This document shows positions 26,689-34,875 of a stretch of DNA of 64,000 nucleotides, piece after piece. The DNA lies in NCBI GenBank assembly GCA_003202005.1, contig QJJF01000001.1, positions 1,147,099-1,211,098 of the forward strand, in the 5' to 3' direction. The notes under the pieces are model-generated. The model was not told the origin of the DNA and searched no databases. It was given only the letters and a program-made list of their open reading frames with translations. Source of the DNA: Williamsia faeni (GTDB lineage Bacteria; Actinomycetota; Actinomycetes; Mycobacteriales; Mycobacteriaceae). A program made the translations under genes and the position numbers. The stretch's first letter is position 1; every line of letters begins with the position of its first letter.

Positions 26689-26706
26689 TTATCCTCATAA
26701 GGATTG
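26689..26706. promoter_or_regulatory. operator-like palindrome, copy 3
   Basis: TTATCCTCATAAGGATTG keeps the ATCCT/AAGGAT core of copies 1 and 2. It lies between the divergent racemase and TauD genes, and its right end overlaps the -35 of the rightward promoter. Confidence 0.7.
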
Positions 26707-26732
26707 CAAGAATTGATAGGACGGCATATATT
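26704..26732 (+). promoter_or_regulatory. sigma-70-type promoter for the TauD gene
   Basis: TTGCAA (26704-26709) and TATATT (26727-26732) are separated by 17 bp. The -35 hexamer lies in the last bases of operator copy 3, so binding there should repress it. The predicted start is about 55 bp before the ATG. Confidence 0.6.
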
Positions 26733-26794
26733 CCAAAACGGATCCGTTCGTGACGAGGCGGCCTTGCTGCCGCACTGCTAAAAGGGAGAGCGAG

Positions 26795-27625
26795 ATGGCC
26801 ACAACACTGACCACCCGAAAACTGACCGAAGGCGTGGGCGCCGAACTGGTCGACGTCGACATCGACCGCCTGCGCAACGATGAAGAGTTGCCCGAGGCGT
26901 TCATGTCAGCGCTCGAAGAATTCGGTGTCCTGCTCCTGCGCGGTCTACCGATCGATGACGAGGTGCAGGTCGAGTTCATTCGGAAGATGGGCGACATCGT
27001 GCAATTTCCCAACTACCCGAACCCCGATGTCATGGAGATCAGCTTCGATCCGTCGAATCCGAACGTGCGCTACTTCTCGAGCAATGATCATTGGCACTTC
27101 GACGGGTCGATGGACGAAACACCTGCGAAAGCCGTGGCGTTGACCGCCCATGTGCTCGCCAGCGACGGCGGTGAGACAGAGTTCAGCAGTAGTTATGCCG
27201 CCTACGACCTCTTGACCGATGAAGAGAAGGAAAAGTTCGCAAAGCTTCGGGTGTTGCACAAATTCGAGGCCATCCAGCGCCGAAGCTATTCGGACCCGAC
27301 ACCAGAGCAGTTGGAGGACTGGGCGACGTGGCCGGAACGCGAACACCCGTTGGTATGGGAACACCGGTCAGGGCGACGGTCGTTGGTCATCGGTCACAGT
27401 GCATCGCACATCGTGGGAATGGATTTCGACGAGGGCCGGGCCCTGCTGGCCGATCTGGAGAAGCGCGCCACCTCCCCGGACCGGGTACTGCGGCACGACT
27501 GGCAGGTCGGTGACATGGTCATCTGGGACAACCTCGGCCTCTTGCACCGAGCCTGCCCTTTCAATCGAACCGAGCCGCGTCGGATGCACCGCACCACTCT
27601 CGCAGGCACAGAGCCGATCACGTGA
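26795..27625 (+). CDS. TauD/TfdA family Fe(II)/2-oxoglutarate dioxygenase
   Basis: The 276-residue protein has the iron triad His101-x-Asp103 in HWHFDGS and His251 in LLHRAC, with Arg residues at 262-266 placed to bind 2-oxoglutarate. It hydroxylates or cleaves a small substrate such as a sulfonate, phenoxyacid or other carboxylate, with 2-oxoglutarate and O2. Start ATG has AAGGGAG upstream. It lies directly behind the operator-linked promoter and is followed 51 bp later by an SDR. Confidence 0.88.
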   Translation: MATTLTTRKLTEGVGAELVDVDIDRLRNDEELPEAFMSALEEFGVLLLRGLPIDDEVQVEFIRKMGDIVQFPNYPNPDVMEISFDPSNPNVRYFSSNDHWHFDGSMDETPAKAVALTAHVLASDGGETEFSSSYAAYDLLTDEEKEKFAKLRVLHKFEAIQRRSYSDPTPEQLEDWATWPEREHPLVWEHRSGRRSLVIGHSASHIVGMDFDEGRALLADLEKRATSPDRVLRHDWQVGDMVIWDNLGLLHRACPFNRTEPRRMHRTTLAGTEPIT

Positions 27626-27676
27626 TGTCCGCGATGACCAAATCGGACAATCCCGCCGACCTCAGAAGGAATTGAA

Positions 27677-28465
27677 ATGCAGTTGAAGGGCAAGGTTGCC
27701 GTGGTCACCGGGGCAGGTTCCGGGATAGGCAAGTCGATCGCACACCTGTTCGCTGCGGAGGGGGCAAACGTCGTGTGCGCGAGCGTGACCGGACGGGCCA
27801 TCGACGTGGCCGCGGAGATCGGTGACGGTGCTGTCGGAATCAAGGCGGACATCAGCAACGAGGATGATGTCCGGCGCATGATCGCGACCGCGGAAGAATC
27901 GTTCGGCAGGGTTGACATTCTGGTCAACAATGCCGGGTTCGGCGGCAAGATGATGCCATTGCATGAGCAGACCACCGAGGACTGGGACCGCGTCCATGAT
28001 GTAAATCTGCGGGGCGTATTTCTGTGCATGAAGTACGGCATCCTGTCGATGCGCAAAACGGGTGGTGGCTCCATCGTCAACATCTCTTCGATGACGGCGA
28101 TGGTCGGCTTCAAACACCATGGCGTCTACGGGGCGGCCAAAGCCGGAGTCAATCAGCTGACGAAGACCGGGGCGCTCGATTACGTGGACGAGAACATCCG
28201 GATCAATGCGGTGTGCCCGGGTTCGGTCTGGACCGGCTTGGTCGCGATGTCCAAAGACCATCCGGAGCCGCCACCCGAAGCACCTCGGATACCGGGAATC
28301 CCCATGGATCGCTGGGGTATGCCGGACGAAATCGCCTCGGCAGCACTATTTTTCGCCAGCGATGCGTCGTCGTACATCACCGGTGTCCTGATGCCGGCCG
28401 ACGGTGGATACTCGGTGGGGTTCTCGGGTATGGGTGCCGAGAAGTCCGGGAAGTCGACTCTTTGA
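27677..28465 (+). CDS. SDR family oxidoreductase
   Basis: The 262-residue classical SDR has TGAGSGIG, NNAG, catalytic Ser in NISSMTAM and Tyr-x-x-x-Lys in YGAAK, with an ADGGYSVG end. It probably oxidises the hydroxylated product of the neighbouring dioxygenase; this is inference from co-orientation. AAGGAATTG precedes the ATG. Convergent with the MFS gene. Confidence 0.85.
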   Translation: MQLKGKVAVVTGAGSGIGKSIAHLFAAEGANVVCASVTGRAIDVAAEIGDGAVGIKADISNEDDVRRMIATAEESFGRVDILVNNAGFGGKMMPLHEQTTEDWDRVHDVNLRGVFLCMKYGILSMRKTGGGSIVNISSMTAMVGFKHHGVYGAAKAGVNQLTKTGALDYVDENIRINAVCPGSVWTGLVAMSKDHPEPPPEAPRIPGIPMDRWGMPDEIASAALFFASDASSYITGVLMPADGGYSVGFSGMGAEKSGKSTL

Positions 28466-28515
28466 CACGCCCGACACCTCATGGGAACCCGATGCCCGCT
28501 TCGGGCGGAGCGGTG

Positions 28516-30006
28516 TCAGCCGGCCGAGGACAGGGAGTCCTCGTCGAGGTCGCTCTTGTGCGGGTCTGTTCCATTCGCCTCGAGGTCGGCTGACGCCGCT
28601 CCGAACTTGGGGATGAACCAGGCGATCCCGAAGGCGACGAGTGCGGCGCCGGCACCGGATGCCATGACGATTCGGAATGCGTTTTCGGTGGGAACGGTCA
28701 CCGAACCCAGCGACATCGTCATCTGGGCCAGGATCACCCCGGCGATGGCGCTTGCGGAAGATGTTCCGAGCGAACGCATCAACGTGTTGAAGCTGTTGGC
28801 GGCCCCGGTCTCCGACGTCGGCACCGCACCCATGATCAAGGCGGGCATGGCGCCGTAGGCCAGCCCGACGCCGACGCCGATGATCATCGAGATCAGCACC
28901 AGTTGCCAGAGCGAATGCATGAACAGGACGCCGCCTCCATAGCCGACGGCGATGACAACCGCTCCACACATCAGCGTCGTCTTCGGACCCCGGGCAGTGG
29001 TGATCCGTGCCGACACCGGCGAGATCATCATCATCATGATGCCGGAGGGTGCCATCGCCAGACCCGCTACGAGCATCGACTTCTCGAGTCCGTATCCGGT
29101 CGCGGCGGGCAGCTGCAGAACCTGTGGGAAGACCAGACTCATCGCGAACATGGCGAAACCGATGACAATCGACGCCATGTTGGTGAAGAGGACCTGAGGC
29201 CGGGTACTGACCCGGAGATCGACGAGTGGCCCCGGAACACGAAGTTCCCACCAGACCCAGACGACAAAGGCCAGCACGAACACCATCGCCAGGACCATGG
29301 TCGTCGAAGACGTCCAGCCCCAGCTGCCGCCCTTGGAGATCACCAGAAGCAACGTGATCAAAGTGACGGACAGAGAGAGGGCGCCACCAAAGTCGAATGT
29401 GCCGCCGGTGCGGATCGTCGATTCGGGGACAACAAGAATCACCAGCCCGGCGGCGACGATGCCGAGGGCACCCGAGGTCCAGAACAGGACATGCCAACTG
29501 GAGTACTCGGCGATCAGGGCGGCAATGGGCAAACCCAGTGCCCCGCCGACACCGAGTGAGCTGCTCATCGTCGCGACGGCACCGGGAAGCTTCTTCGACG
29601 GCAACACATCTCGCATGATGCTGATGCCGAGCGGGATGACTCCGGCCGACAAACCCTGCAGTGACCGGCCGACGATCAGCGTGAGGACGTCCGTGGCCAC
29701 TGCGCAGACGAACGAGCCGGCCACCAGCAGTGCAAAGCAGACCAGGAGCATGCGGCGTTTGCCGAACATGTCCCCTAGGCGGCCCATCATCGGAACGGAC
29801 ACGGCGGCAGCCAGCAGGGTGGCGGTGATCGCCCAGGCGGTGTCGGCCGCCGATGCGTTCAGCAGTCCGGGCAGCTGCGGGATCACCGGGATGATCACGG
29901 TGTGCATCAGGGCGGCGACGACGCCGGAGAACGCGAGGACCGCGACGATGACAGTGGGGTTTGCATCAATCTGTCGGTCGGTGCCGGAATCGTCGGCGGT
30001 TGCCAT
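28516..30006 (-). CDS. MFS transporter, DHA2 (14-helix) type
   Basis: The 496-residue membrane protein has about 14 hydrophobic segments, the motif A-like GRLGDMFGKRR after helix 2 and a motif C-like GGALGLP. The family exports drugs or hydrophobic metabolites by proton antiport. It is divergent from a TetR regulator, the usual arrangement for an inducible pump. It closes the accessory block and may export a substrate or a toxic intermediate. Confidence 0.88.
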   Translation of the reverse strand: MATADDSGTDRQIDANPTVIVAVLAFSGVVAALMHTVIIPVIPQLPGLLNASAADTAWAITATLLAAAVSVPMMGRLGDMFGKRRMLLVCFALLVAGSFVCAVATDVLTLIVGRSLQGLSAGVIPLGISIMRDVLPSKKLPGAVATMSSSLGVGGALGLPIAALIAEYSSWHVLFWTSGALGIVAAGLVILVVPESTIRTGGTFDFGGALSLSVTLITLLLVISKGGSWGWTSSTTMVLAMVFVLAFVVWVWWELRVPGPLVDLRVSTRPQVLFTNMASIVIGFAMFAMSLVFPQVLQLPAATGYGLEKSMLVAGLAMAPSGIMMMMISPVSARITTARGPKTTLMCGAVVIAVGYGGGVLFMHSLWQLVLISMIIGVGVGLAYGAMPALIMGAVPTSETGAANSFNTLMRSLGTSSASAIAGVILAQMTMSLGSVTVPTENAFRIVMASGAGAALVAFGIAWFIPKFGAASADLEANGTDPHKSDLDEDSLSSAG

Positions 30007-30050
30007 GGGCAGACTCCATCACGCGAGTGTCGACTACATCAATCAATCAA

Positions 30051-30094
30051 TTGACTTACTCAAGTTAGATGTCCGGAGTGATTCAGTCAACTGA
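30051..30094 (-). promoter_or_regulatory. MFS promoter with two TetR-type inverted repeats
   Basis: On the minus strand TTGACT (30090-30085) and TAACTT (30067-30062) are spaced by 17 bp. TCAGTCAACTGA (30083-30094) overlaps the -35, and TTGACTTACTCAA (30051-30063) overlaps the -10 end. Both are inverted repeats, fitting repression by the divergent TetR protein. Confidence 0.55.
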
Positions 30095-30259
30095 CCCAAT
30101 GTCGAGGTGATCCGTGGCATTGTTCCCACAAGTGCCTACGCGGCGGCGTGTTGCTAAAGCAACTGATTGACCGGGCGGTCGAATGGCGGTTGAATGGCGT
30201 CAGGAACCGGGCCCGCCACCTCTCGTGGCCTGTCCTGAAACAAAGGTGGGTTTGGGTCG

Positions 30260-30910
30260 ATGACTGCGACGGCTGGATCACGATCGACGCGTGCGGTTGC
30301 GACGCGGGAGCTCATCCTCAGCGCTGCCGAACGGCTCTTTGCCGAGCAGGGCGTGTTCGCGATTTCGAATCGTCAGGTCAGCGAGGCCGCGGGGCAGGGC
30401 AACAATGCGGCCGTCGGCTACCACTTCGGTACCAAAAATGACCTCATCCTCGCCATCGTCAACAAGCACTCCTTGAGGATCGAAGAGTCGCGCGCGAAGG
30501 TGCTTTCGGAAGTCATGGGTTCCACCGACGTCCGCGAGTGGATCACCTGTCTGGTGCGGCCGGCGACGTTGCATATGGCCGAGCTCGGTACCCCGAGCTG
30601 GTACGCCCGCTTCAACGCGCAGGTGGCGACCGATCCGACCCTGCGAGTGCTCGCCTACCAGGAGACCGAACGGGTGTCGCCCTCGCTGTCCCCGATGGTG
30701 AAGGGCCTCGGCCAGGCGGTGGCACATCTGCCACCTGACATCCGGACGGCCCGCGGCGCAATGGGCCGGCTTCTGATGACCCACATGTGTGCCGAACGCG
30801 AGCTCCAACTCGCCTCCGATGACACTGCCGAGGCCACGAGCTGGGACGACTTCGGTACGGATCTGATCGATGCCATCGCGGGTCTGTGGACGGCACCTGT
30901 GACCCGCTGA
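30260..30910 (+). CDS. TetR/AcrR family transcriptional regulator
   Basis: The 216-residue protein has an N-terminal helix-turn-helix (about 10-60) including ILSAAERLFAEQGVFAISNRQVSEAAGQGN, cited as ILSAAERLFAEQG and ISNRQVSEAAGQ, followed by VGYHFGTKNDLI. The C-terminal ligand domain is variable. It is divergent from the MFS pump and likely represses it and itself. The ATG follows a weak AAAGGTG. Confidence 0.85.
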   Translation: MTATAGSRSTRAVATRELILSAAERLFAEQGVFAISNRQVSEAAGQGNNAAVGYHFGTKNDLILAIVNKHSLRIEESRAKVLSEVMGSTDVREWITCLVRPATLHMAELGTPSWYARFNAQVATDPTLRVLAYQETERVSPSLSPMVKGLGQAVAHLPPDIRTARGAMGRLLMTHMCAERELQLASDDTAEATSWDDFGTDLIDAIAGLWTAPVTR

Positions 30911-30924
30911 GAACCGAATACGAC

Positions 30925-30966
30925 ACAGGCCGGCGACCCCGAGGAGGGTTCGCCGGCCTGTTTGTT
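30925..30966. terminator. bidirectional terminator
   Basis: ACAGGCCGGCGA and TCGCCGGCCTGT form a 12-bp stem with a 13-base loop, followed by TTGTTTTG. It separates the convergent TetR and DoxX genes. Confidence 0.85.
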
Positions 30967-30976
30967 TTGTGCCGAG

Positions 30977-31492
30977 TTACTTGGCCACCGGCCGGTGGAA
31001 GGTGGCGAGCTGTGCGCCGGCTGCCACCAGTCCCACACCCACAGCCAGGGCGGCACCCTGGTTGGGGCTGAGCTTGCTGTCGAGTCCCAATGCGCGGTCG
31101 ACGCTGAAGCGACCGGGTCCGATCGCGGCGAGGGCCACGGCGGCGACGGCGAGGTTGGCGACGTACTCCCAGCCCTCCGAGGTGATGAAGAAGCCGTTTT
31201 CCTGATGCACCGAGCGGGCGGCCACGGCCATCGTGGCGACCACGGCACTGGCGGCGAGCGGGGTTGCCGCACCGGCGACAATTGCGGTTCCGGCTCCGAC
31301 CTCGACCACGGCAGATGCCTTCGCCTGCAGTTTCGGCTGGCGGAAGCCGATCGATCCGAACCAGCCGGCGGTGCCCTCGAGGCTGCGGCCGTGCTTCACG
31401 CCATGGGCGATCATCGTTCCACCGATGGCGGCACGAAGCAGCAACTGGACGGCGGTGCTGTCGGATTTAGGTGCGCGGAACAGGCTTGTCAT
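30977..31492 (-). CDS. DoxX family membrane protein
   Basis: The 171-residue protein has four predicted helices and the DoxX-like start LLLRAAIGGTMIAHGVKH. Family members form quinone- or thiol-linked membrane redox complexes, but many are uncharacterised. It sits just beyond the pknB terminator and may mark the right edge of the accessory block or a core gene. Start is ATG. Confidence 0.8.
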   Translation of the reverse strand: MTSLFRAPKSDSTAVQLLLRAAIGGTMIAHGVKHGRSLEGTAGWFGSIGFRQPKLQAKASAVVEVGAGTAIVAGAATPLAASAVVATMAVAARSVHQENGFFITSEGWEYVANLAVAAVALAAIGPGRFSVDRALGLDSKLSPNQGAALAVGVGLVAAGAQLATFHRPVAK

Positions 31493-31555
31493 CGGTTCGG
31501 TGACCCTTCATTTGTGGCGGTGTTCGGCAAAATCTCGCTCCTGAAGGGTCTACCA

Positions 31556-31583
31556 CCTCGCCGCACCATCCGGCGCGGCGAGG
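31556..31583 (-). terminator. probable terminator of the pknB operon
   Basis: CCTCGCCG and CGGCGAGG pair 18 bp past the pknB stop. There is no U-tract, as is common in high-GC actinobacteria. Confidence 0.45.
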
Positions 31584-31600
31584 GGGCGAACGGCCGGTTG

Positions 31601-33511
31601 CTACGGCAGGAGACTGGCCCGTCCGACGGTGATCGTGATGGCGCCGTCTCTGCGTGCGAGTTCCCCGGGAGCGGGTGACTGATCGAGGATCTTGCCGTCG
31701 TCAGGACTGCCGAGTGGGACATTTCGGGGGACCGTGGTGATGGTTCCGCCTTCCCACCCGGCGGTCGTCAGCTGGGTCTCGGCCTGGCTCGGGGTCTTCC
31801 CACGCAGGTCGGGCACCACGAACATGTTGCCGCGACTGACGGTGACCTGGACGATGCTGCCCTCATCGACCACTTCGCCGGCGTTCGGTGAGGTGCTGAT
31901 GACGGTGCCCGCCGGTAGGTCGGAATCGGCCTCGATCGGAGAGATCTCGAGCTTGAGCTGAGTCAGGTTGGTCCGTGCCTGTTCCAGTTTCTGTCCGGTC
32001 AGGTCGGGCACGGTGACCCGGCGCGGACCCGTTCCGACCTGGATGGTGATCTGGGTCGTCACCGGCTGGGTGCTCTGGGCCGGCGGATTGGTGCCGACCA
32101 CTTTGCCCTTGAGGTCGGTGGTGGAGGTGACCTCGACCGATCTGACGTTGCCGAACCCGAGGCTGTTGAGTTCAGTGGTCGCCGCGTCGAGGGTGAGGCC
32201 CTTGACATCGGGTACCTGCTGGCGCTGTGGGCCGGCCGAGATGTACAGCGTCACCGTGGAACCCTTGTCGGCCGACACGCCCTCACCGGGTGTGGTGCGG
32301 GTCGGGCTGCCCTCGGCCACGGTGGCGCTGGGTTCCTCGAGCTGACTGACCCGGAAACCCAAGGTCTCGAGTTCGGCGCGGGCATCCGCGGCCGACATGT
32401 CCGAGACCCGCGGGATCGAGATCTGCGGCGTCTCGTCCGAAGCCCACGGCCGGACGAGCAGGAGCGTGACCGCCACGATGGCCAACAGTGCGAGCGCGCT
32501 GAACGCGGCGTACTTGAGTGCGGTACGACTCTTCGGCGGTGTGTCGTCGTCATCCCCGCCGCGATGTTGCGAACCGGTCGCGGCACCGATCCGGCTGACC
32601 CGTGCTCGTGGTCCGGTGTCGATCATGGCGGAACGATCCTCATCGCTCATCACCATCGGCGCACTGGGTTTGCCGCCGGCGAGGACCTTGATCAGATCGG
32701 AGCGCATCTCGGCCGCCGACTGGTAGCGGTTCGCCGGGTTCTTGCTCATGGCCTTGAGCACCACGGAGTCGAGTTCGGCAGGAACACCCGGACGGACCGA
32801 CGACGGCGTGGGCGGATCTTCCCGCACATGCTGGTACGCCACCGCCACTGGCGAGTCGCCGGTGAACGGAGGCTCTCCGGTGAGCAACTCGAACAGCACG
32901 CAACCGAGCGAGTAGACGTCGCTGCGGGCGTCGACACTCTCGCCGCGCGCCTGTTCCGGCGACAGGTACTGGGCGGTGCCGATGACCGCGGCCGTCTGGG
33001 TCATCGAATTACCGGTATCCGCCATGGCGCGGGCGATACCGAAGTCCATCACCTTGACGGCGCCGGACTTGTCGATCATCACGTTGGCCGGCTTCATGTC
33101 GCGATGGACGATGCCGTTCTGGTGTGAAAAGTGCAGGGCCGCAGCAACATCAGCGACCCAGGTCATCGCCTGACGGGGACTGACATGACCTTCGGCACGC
33201 AGCACGTCGCGGAGGGTCTCGCCGTCGACGAACTCCATCACGATGAAGGGCAACGGCCCCTCGGGTGTCTCGGCCTCGCCGGTGTCGAACACCGACACGA
33301 TGGTCGGATGGTTCAGTGCCGCGGCGTTCTGGGCCTCGCGCCGGAAGCGGAGATAGAACGTGGGGTCGCGCGCGAGGTCGGCGCGCAGCACCTTGATCGC
33401 GACGTCGCGGTGGAGCAGCAGATCGCGGGCGAGGTGTACCTCGGACATGCCACCGAAACCAAGCGTCTCGCCCAGTTCATAGCGCTCTGAAACCTGCCGG
33501 GGGCCTGCCAT
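31601..33511 (-). CDS. pknB: serine/threonine protein kinase PknB with PASTA domains
   Basis: The 636-residue protein has a kinase domain (about 10-275) with Lys40, HRDMKPAN (Asp138), DFG (156-158) and activation-loop Thr171/Thr173, a juxtamembrane segment, one membrane helix (about 345-365) and four extracellular PASTA repeats. It senses muropeptides and phosphorylates growth and division proteins. ATG overlaps the pknA stop (TGATG); a TTG one codon earlier is possible. It is last in the fhaB-pknB operon. Confidence 0.97.
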   Translation of the reverse strand: MAGPRQVSERYELGETLGFGGMSEVHLARDLLLHRDVAIKVLRADLARDPTFYLRFRREAQNAAALNHPTIVSVFDTGEAETPEGPLPFIVMEFVDGETLRDVLRAEGHVSPRQAMTWVADVAAALHFSHQNGIVHRDMKPANVMIDKSGAVKVMDFGIARAMADTGNSMTQTAAVIGTAQYLSPEQARGESVDARSDVYSLGCVLFELLTGEPPFTGDSPVAVAYQHVREDPPTPSSVRPGVPAELDSVVLKAMSKNPANRYQSAAEMRSDLIKVLAGGKPSAPMVMSDEDRSAMIDTGPRARVSRIGAATGSQHRGGDDDDTPPKSRTALKYAAFSALALLAIVAVTLLLVRPWASDETPQISIPRVSDMSAADARAELETLGFRVSQLEEPSATVAEGSPTRTTPGEGVSADKGSTVTLYISAGPQRQQVPDVKGLTLDAATTELNSLGFGNVRSVEVTSTTDLKGKVVGTNPPAQSTQPVTTQITIQVGTGPRRVTVPDLTGQKLEQARTNLTQLKLEISPIEADSDLPAGTVISTSPNAGEVVDEGSIVQVTVSRGNMFVVPDLRGKTPSQAETQLTTAGWEGGTITTVPRNVPLGSPDDGKILDQSPAPGELARRDGAITITVGRASLLP

Positions 33512-34875
33512 CAACCACCGGTCCCGGAGTCGGGGGCCGCGGATGTCGACGCGGATTCAGAGGACGCGTGCGCGGGTTCCTGACGTGCCGGTAGCCCGGG
33601 GATCGAGATGGTCGGGAACGGGAAGATCGGGTTGCGCGCGGTGGTCGTGGTGGTCTCGACCGGCGGCGGCGGCGTGGTCGTTGTTGTGGTGGTGGTGGTC
33701 GTTGTTGTCGAGCGGGTCGTGGTGGTGGTGGTCTCCTCGGTCGTCTCTGGCGTCTCGGTGGTGGTTGTCGTGGTGGACGGAGGCTTCGATGAGCTCGGGG
33801 AAGGGGTGTCGGAATTGTCGCTGGACGACATCAGCAGGTAGCCGACCGTGATCAGCGCTCCGAGGAGCAGCAGCACCGCCACTGCGGCAAGTGCTTTCTG
33901 CCCGCCGGACCAACCGTCCTGCGACGCCGGTGTCGGAGTAAGAGGTGTGGCCCGGACGGCGTTGGTCGTCGGCGGGATCATCGAGGTGGCCGCACCGACG
34001 GTTGCCGTGCCGGGCAGCGGTGGGCGACGACCGGCACGTACCGCTGCGACGGCATTCGCGAACTCGCCACCATCGGAATAGCGCTGGTGGGGCTCCTTGG
34101 CCATCGTGATCTCGATGAGTTCACGAACGTTGTCCGGCAGTTCCGTGGGCAGCGGCGGGGCCTCTTCGCGGATGTGTTTCATCGCGACGGTGATGGCGCC
34201 GTCCCCGAGGAACGGACGTCGTCCGGAGATCGCCTCGTAGCCGACAACACCGAGCGAGTACACGTCGGACGCCGCGGTTGCGTCTTGGCCCAGCGCCTGC
34301 TCGGGCGAGATGTATTGCGCGGTACCCATGACCATGCCGGTCTGGGTGACGGGTGCGGCATCGACGGCTTTGGCGATGCCGAAGTCGGTGATCTTCACCT
34401 GCCCGGTGGGCGTGATCAGGATGTTGCCGGGCTTGACGTCACGGTGAACCAGTCCGGCGTCGTGCGCGGCCTTGAGCGCCCGTCCGGTCTGCTCGAGCAT
34501 GTCCAGTGTGTTGTGCAGGGACAGCCGGCCGACCCGTGACAACACCGCGTTCAGCGGCTCGCCGTTGACCAGTTCCATCACCAGGTAGGCGACGGAGCCG
34601 GCACCGGGGTCCTGCGCTTCGCCGTAGTCGAAGACGTTGGCGATGCCCGGATGGTTCAGCTGGGCGGTGGTGCGGGCCTCGGTGCGGAAACGCTCGAGGA
34701 ACTCGGGATCGTCGGAGAACTCTGCCTTGAGCACCTTCACGGCGACACGCCGGCCCAGCCGGGTGTCCATGGTTTCCCACACCTGGCCCATGCCGCCGGT
34801 CGCGATCAGCCGCATCAGCCGATAACGGCCGGCGATGGTCGTACCACCTTGCAAAGTCACGCGGTCACCTCTCAC
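33511..34875 (-). CDS. pknA: serine/threonine protein kinase PknA
   Basis: The 454-residue protein has a kinase domain (about 15-280) with AVK47, HRDVKPGN and DFG, then a membrane helix (about 340-360) and a Ser/Thr/Pro-rich extracellular tail. The domain order matches PknA, which acts with PknB on cell shape and division. The tail is longer and far more Thr-rich than in M. tuberculosis PknA. GTG start overlaps the pbpA end by 11 bases. Confidence 0.96.
   Translation of the reverse strand: MRGDRVTLQGGTTIAGRYRLMRLIATGGMGQVWETMDTRLGRRVAVKVLKAEFSDDPEFLERFRTEARTTAQLNHPGIANVFDYGEAQDPGAGSVAYLVMELVNGEPLNAVLSRVGRLSLHNTLDMLEQTGRALKAAHDAGLVHRDVKPGNILITPTGQVKITDFGIAKAVDAAPVTQTGMVMGTAQYISPEQALGQDATAASDVYSLGVVGYEAISGRRPFLGDGAITVAMKHIREEAPPLPTELPDNVRELIEITMAKEPHQRYSDGGEFANAVAAVRAGRRPPLPGTATVGAATSMIPPTTNAVRATPLTPTPASQDGWSGGQKALAAVAVLLLLGALITVGYLLMSSSDNSDTPSPSSSKPPSTTTTTTETPETTEETTTTTTRSTTTTTTTTTTTTPPPPVETTTTTARNPIFPFPTISIPGLPARQEPAHASSESASTSAAPDSGTGG
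33640..33775 (-). repeat. low-complexity triplet tract encoding a Thr-rich stalk in PknA
   Basis: The plus strand shows repeated GTGGTGGTC/GTTGTT runs. On the coding strand they give runs of up to 12 consecutive Thr separated by Glu/Pro. Such triplet tracts are prone to length change by slippage. Confidence 0.85.
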
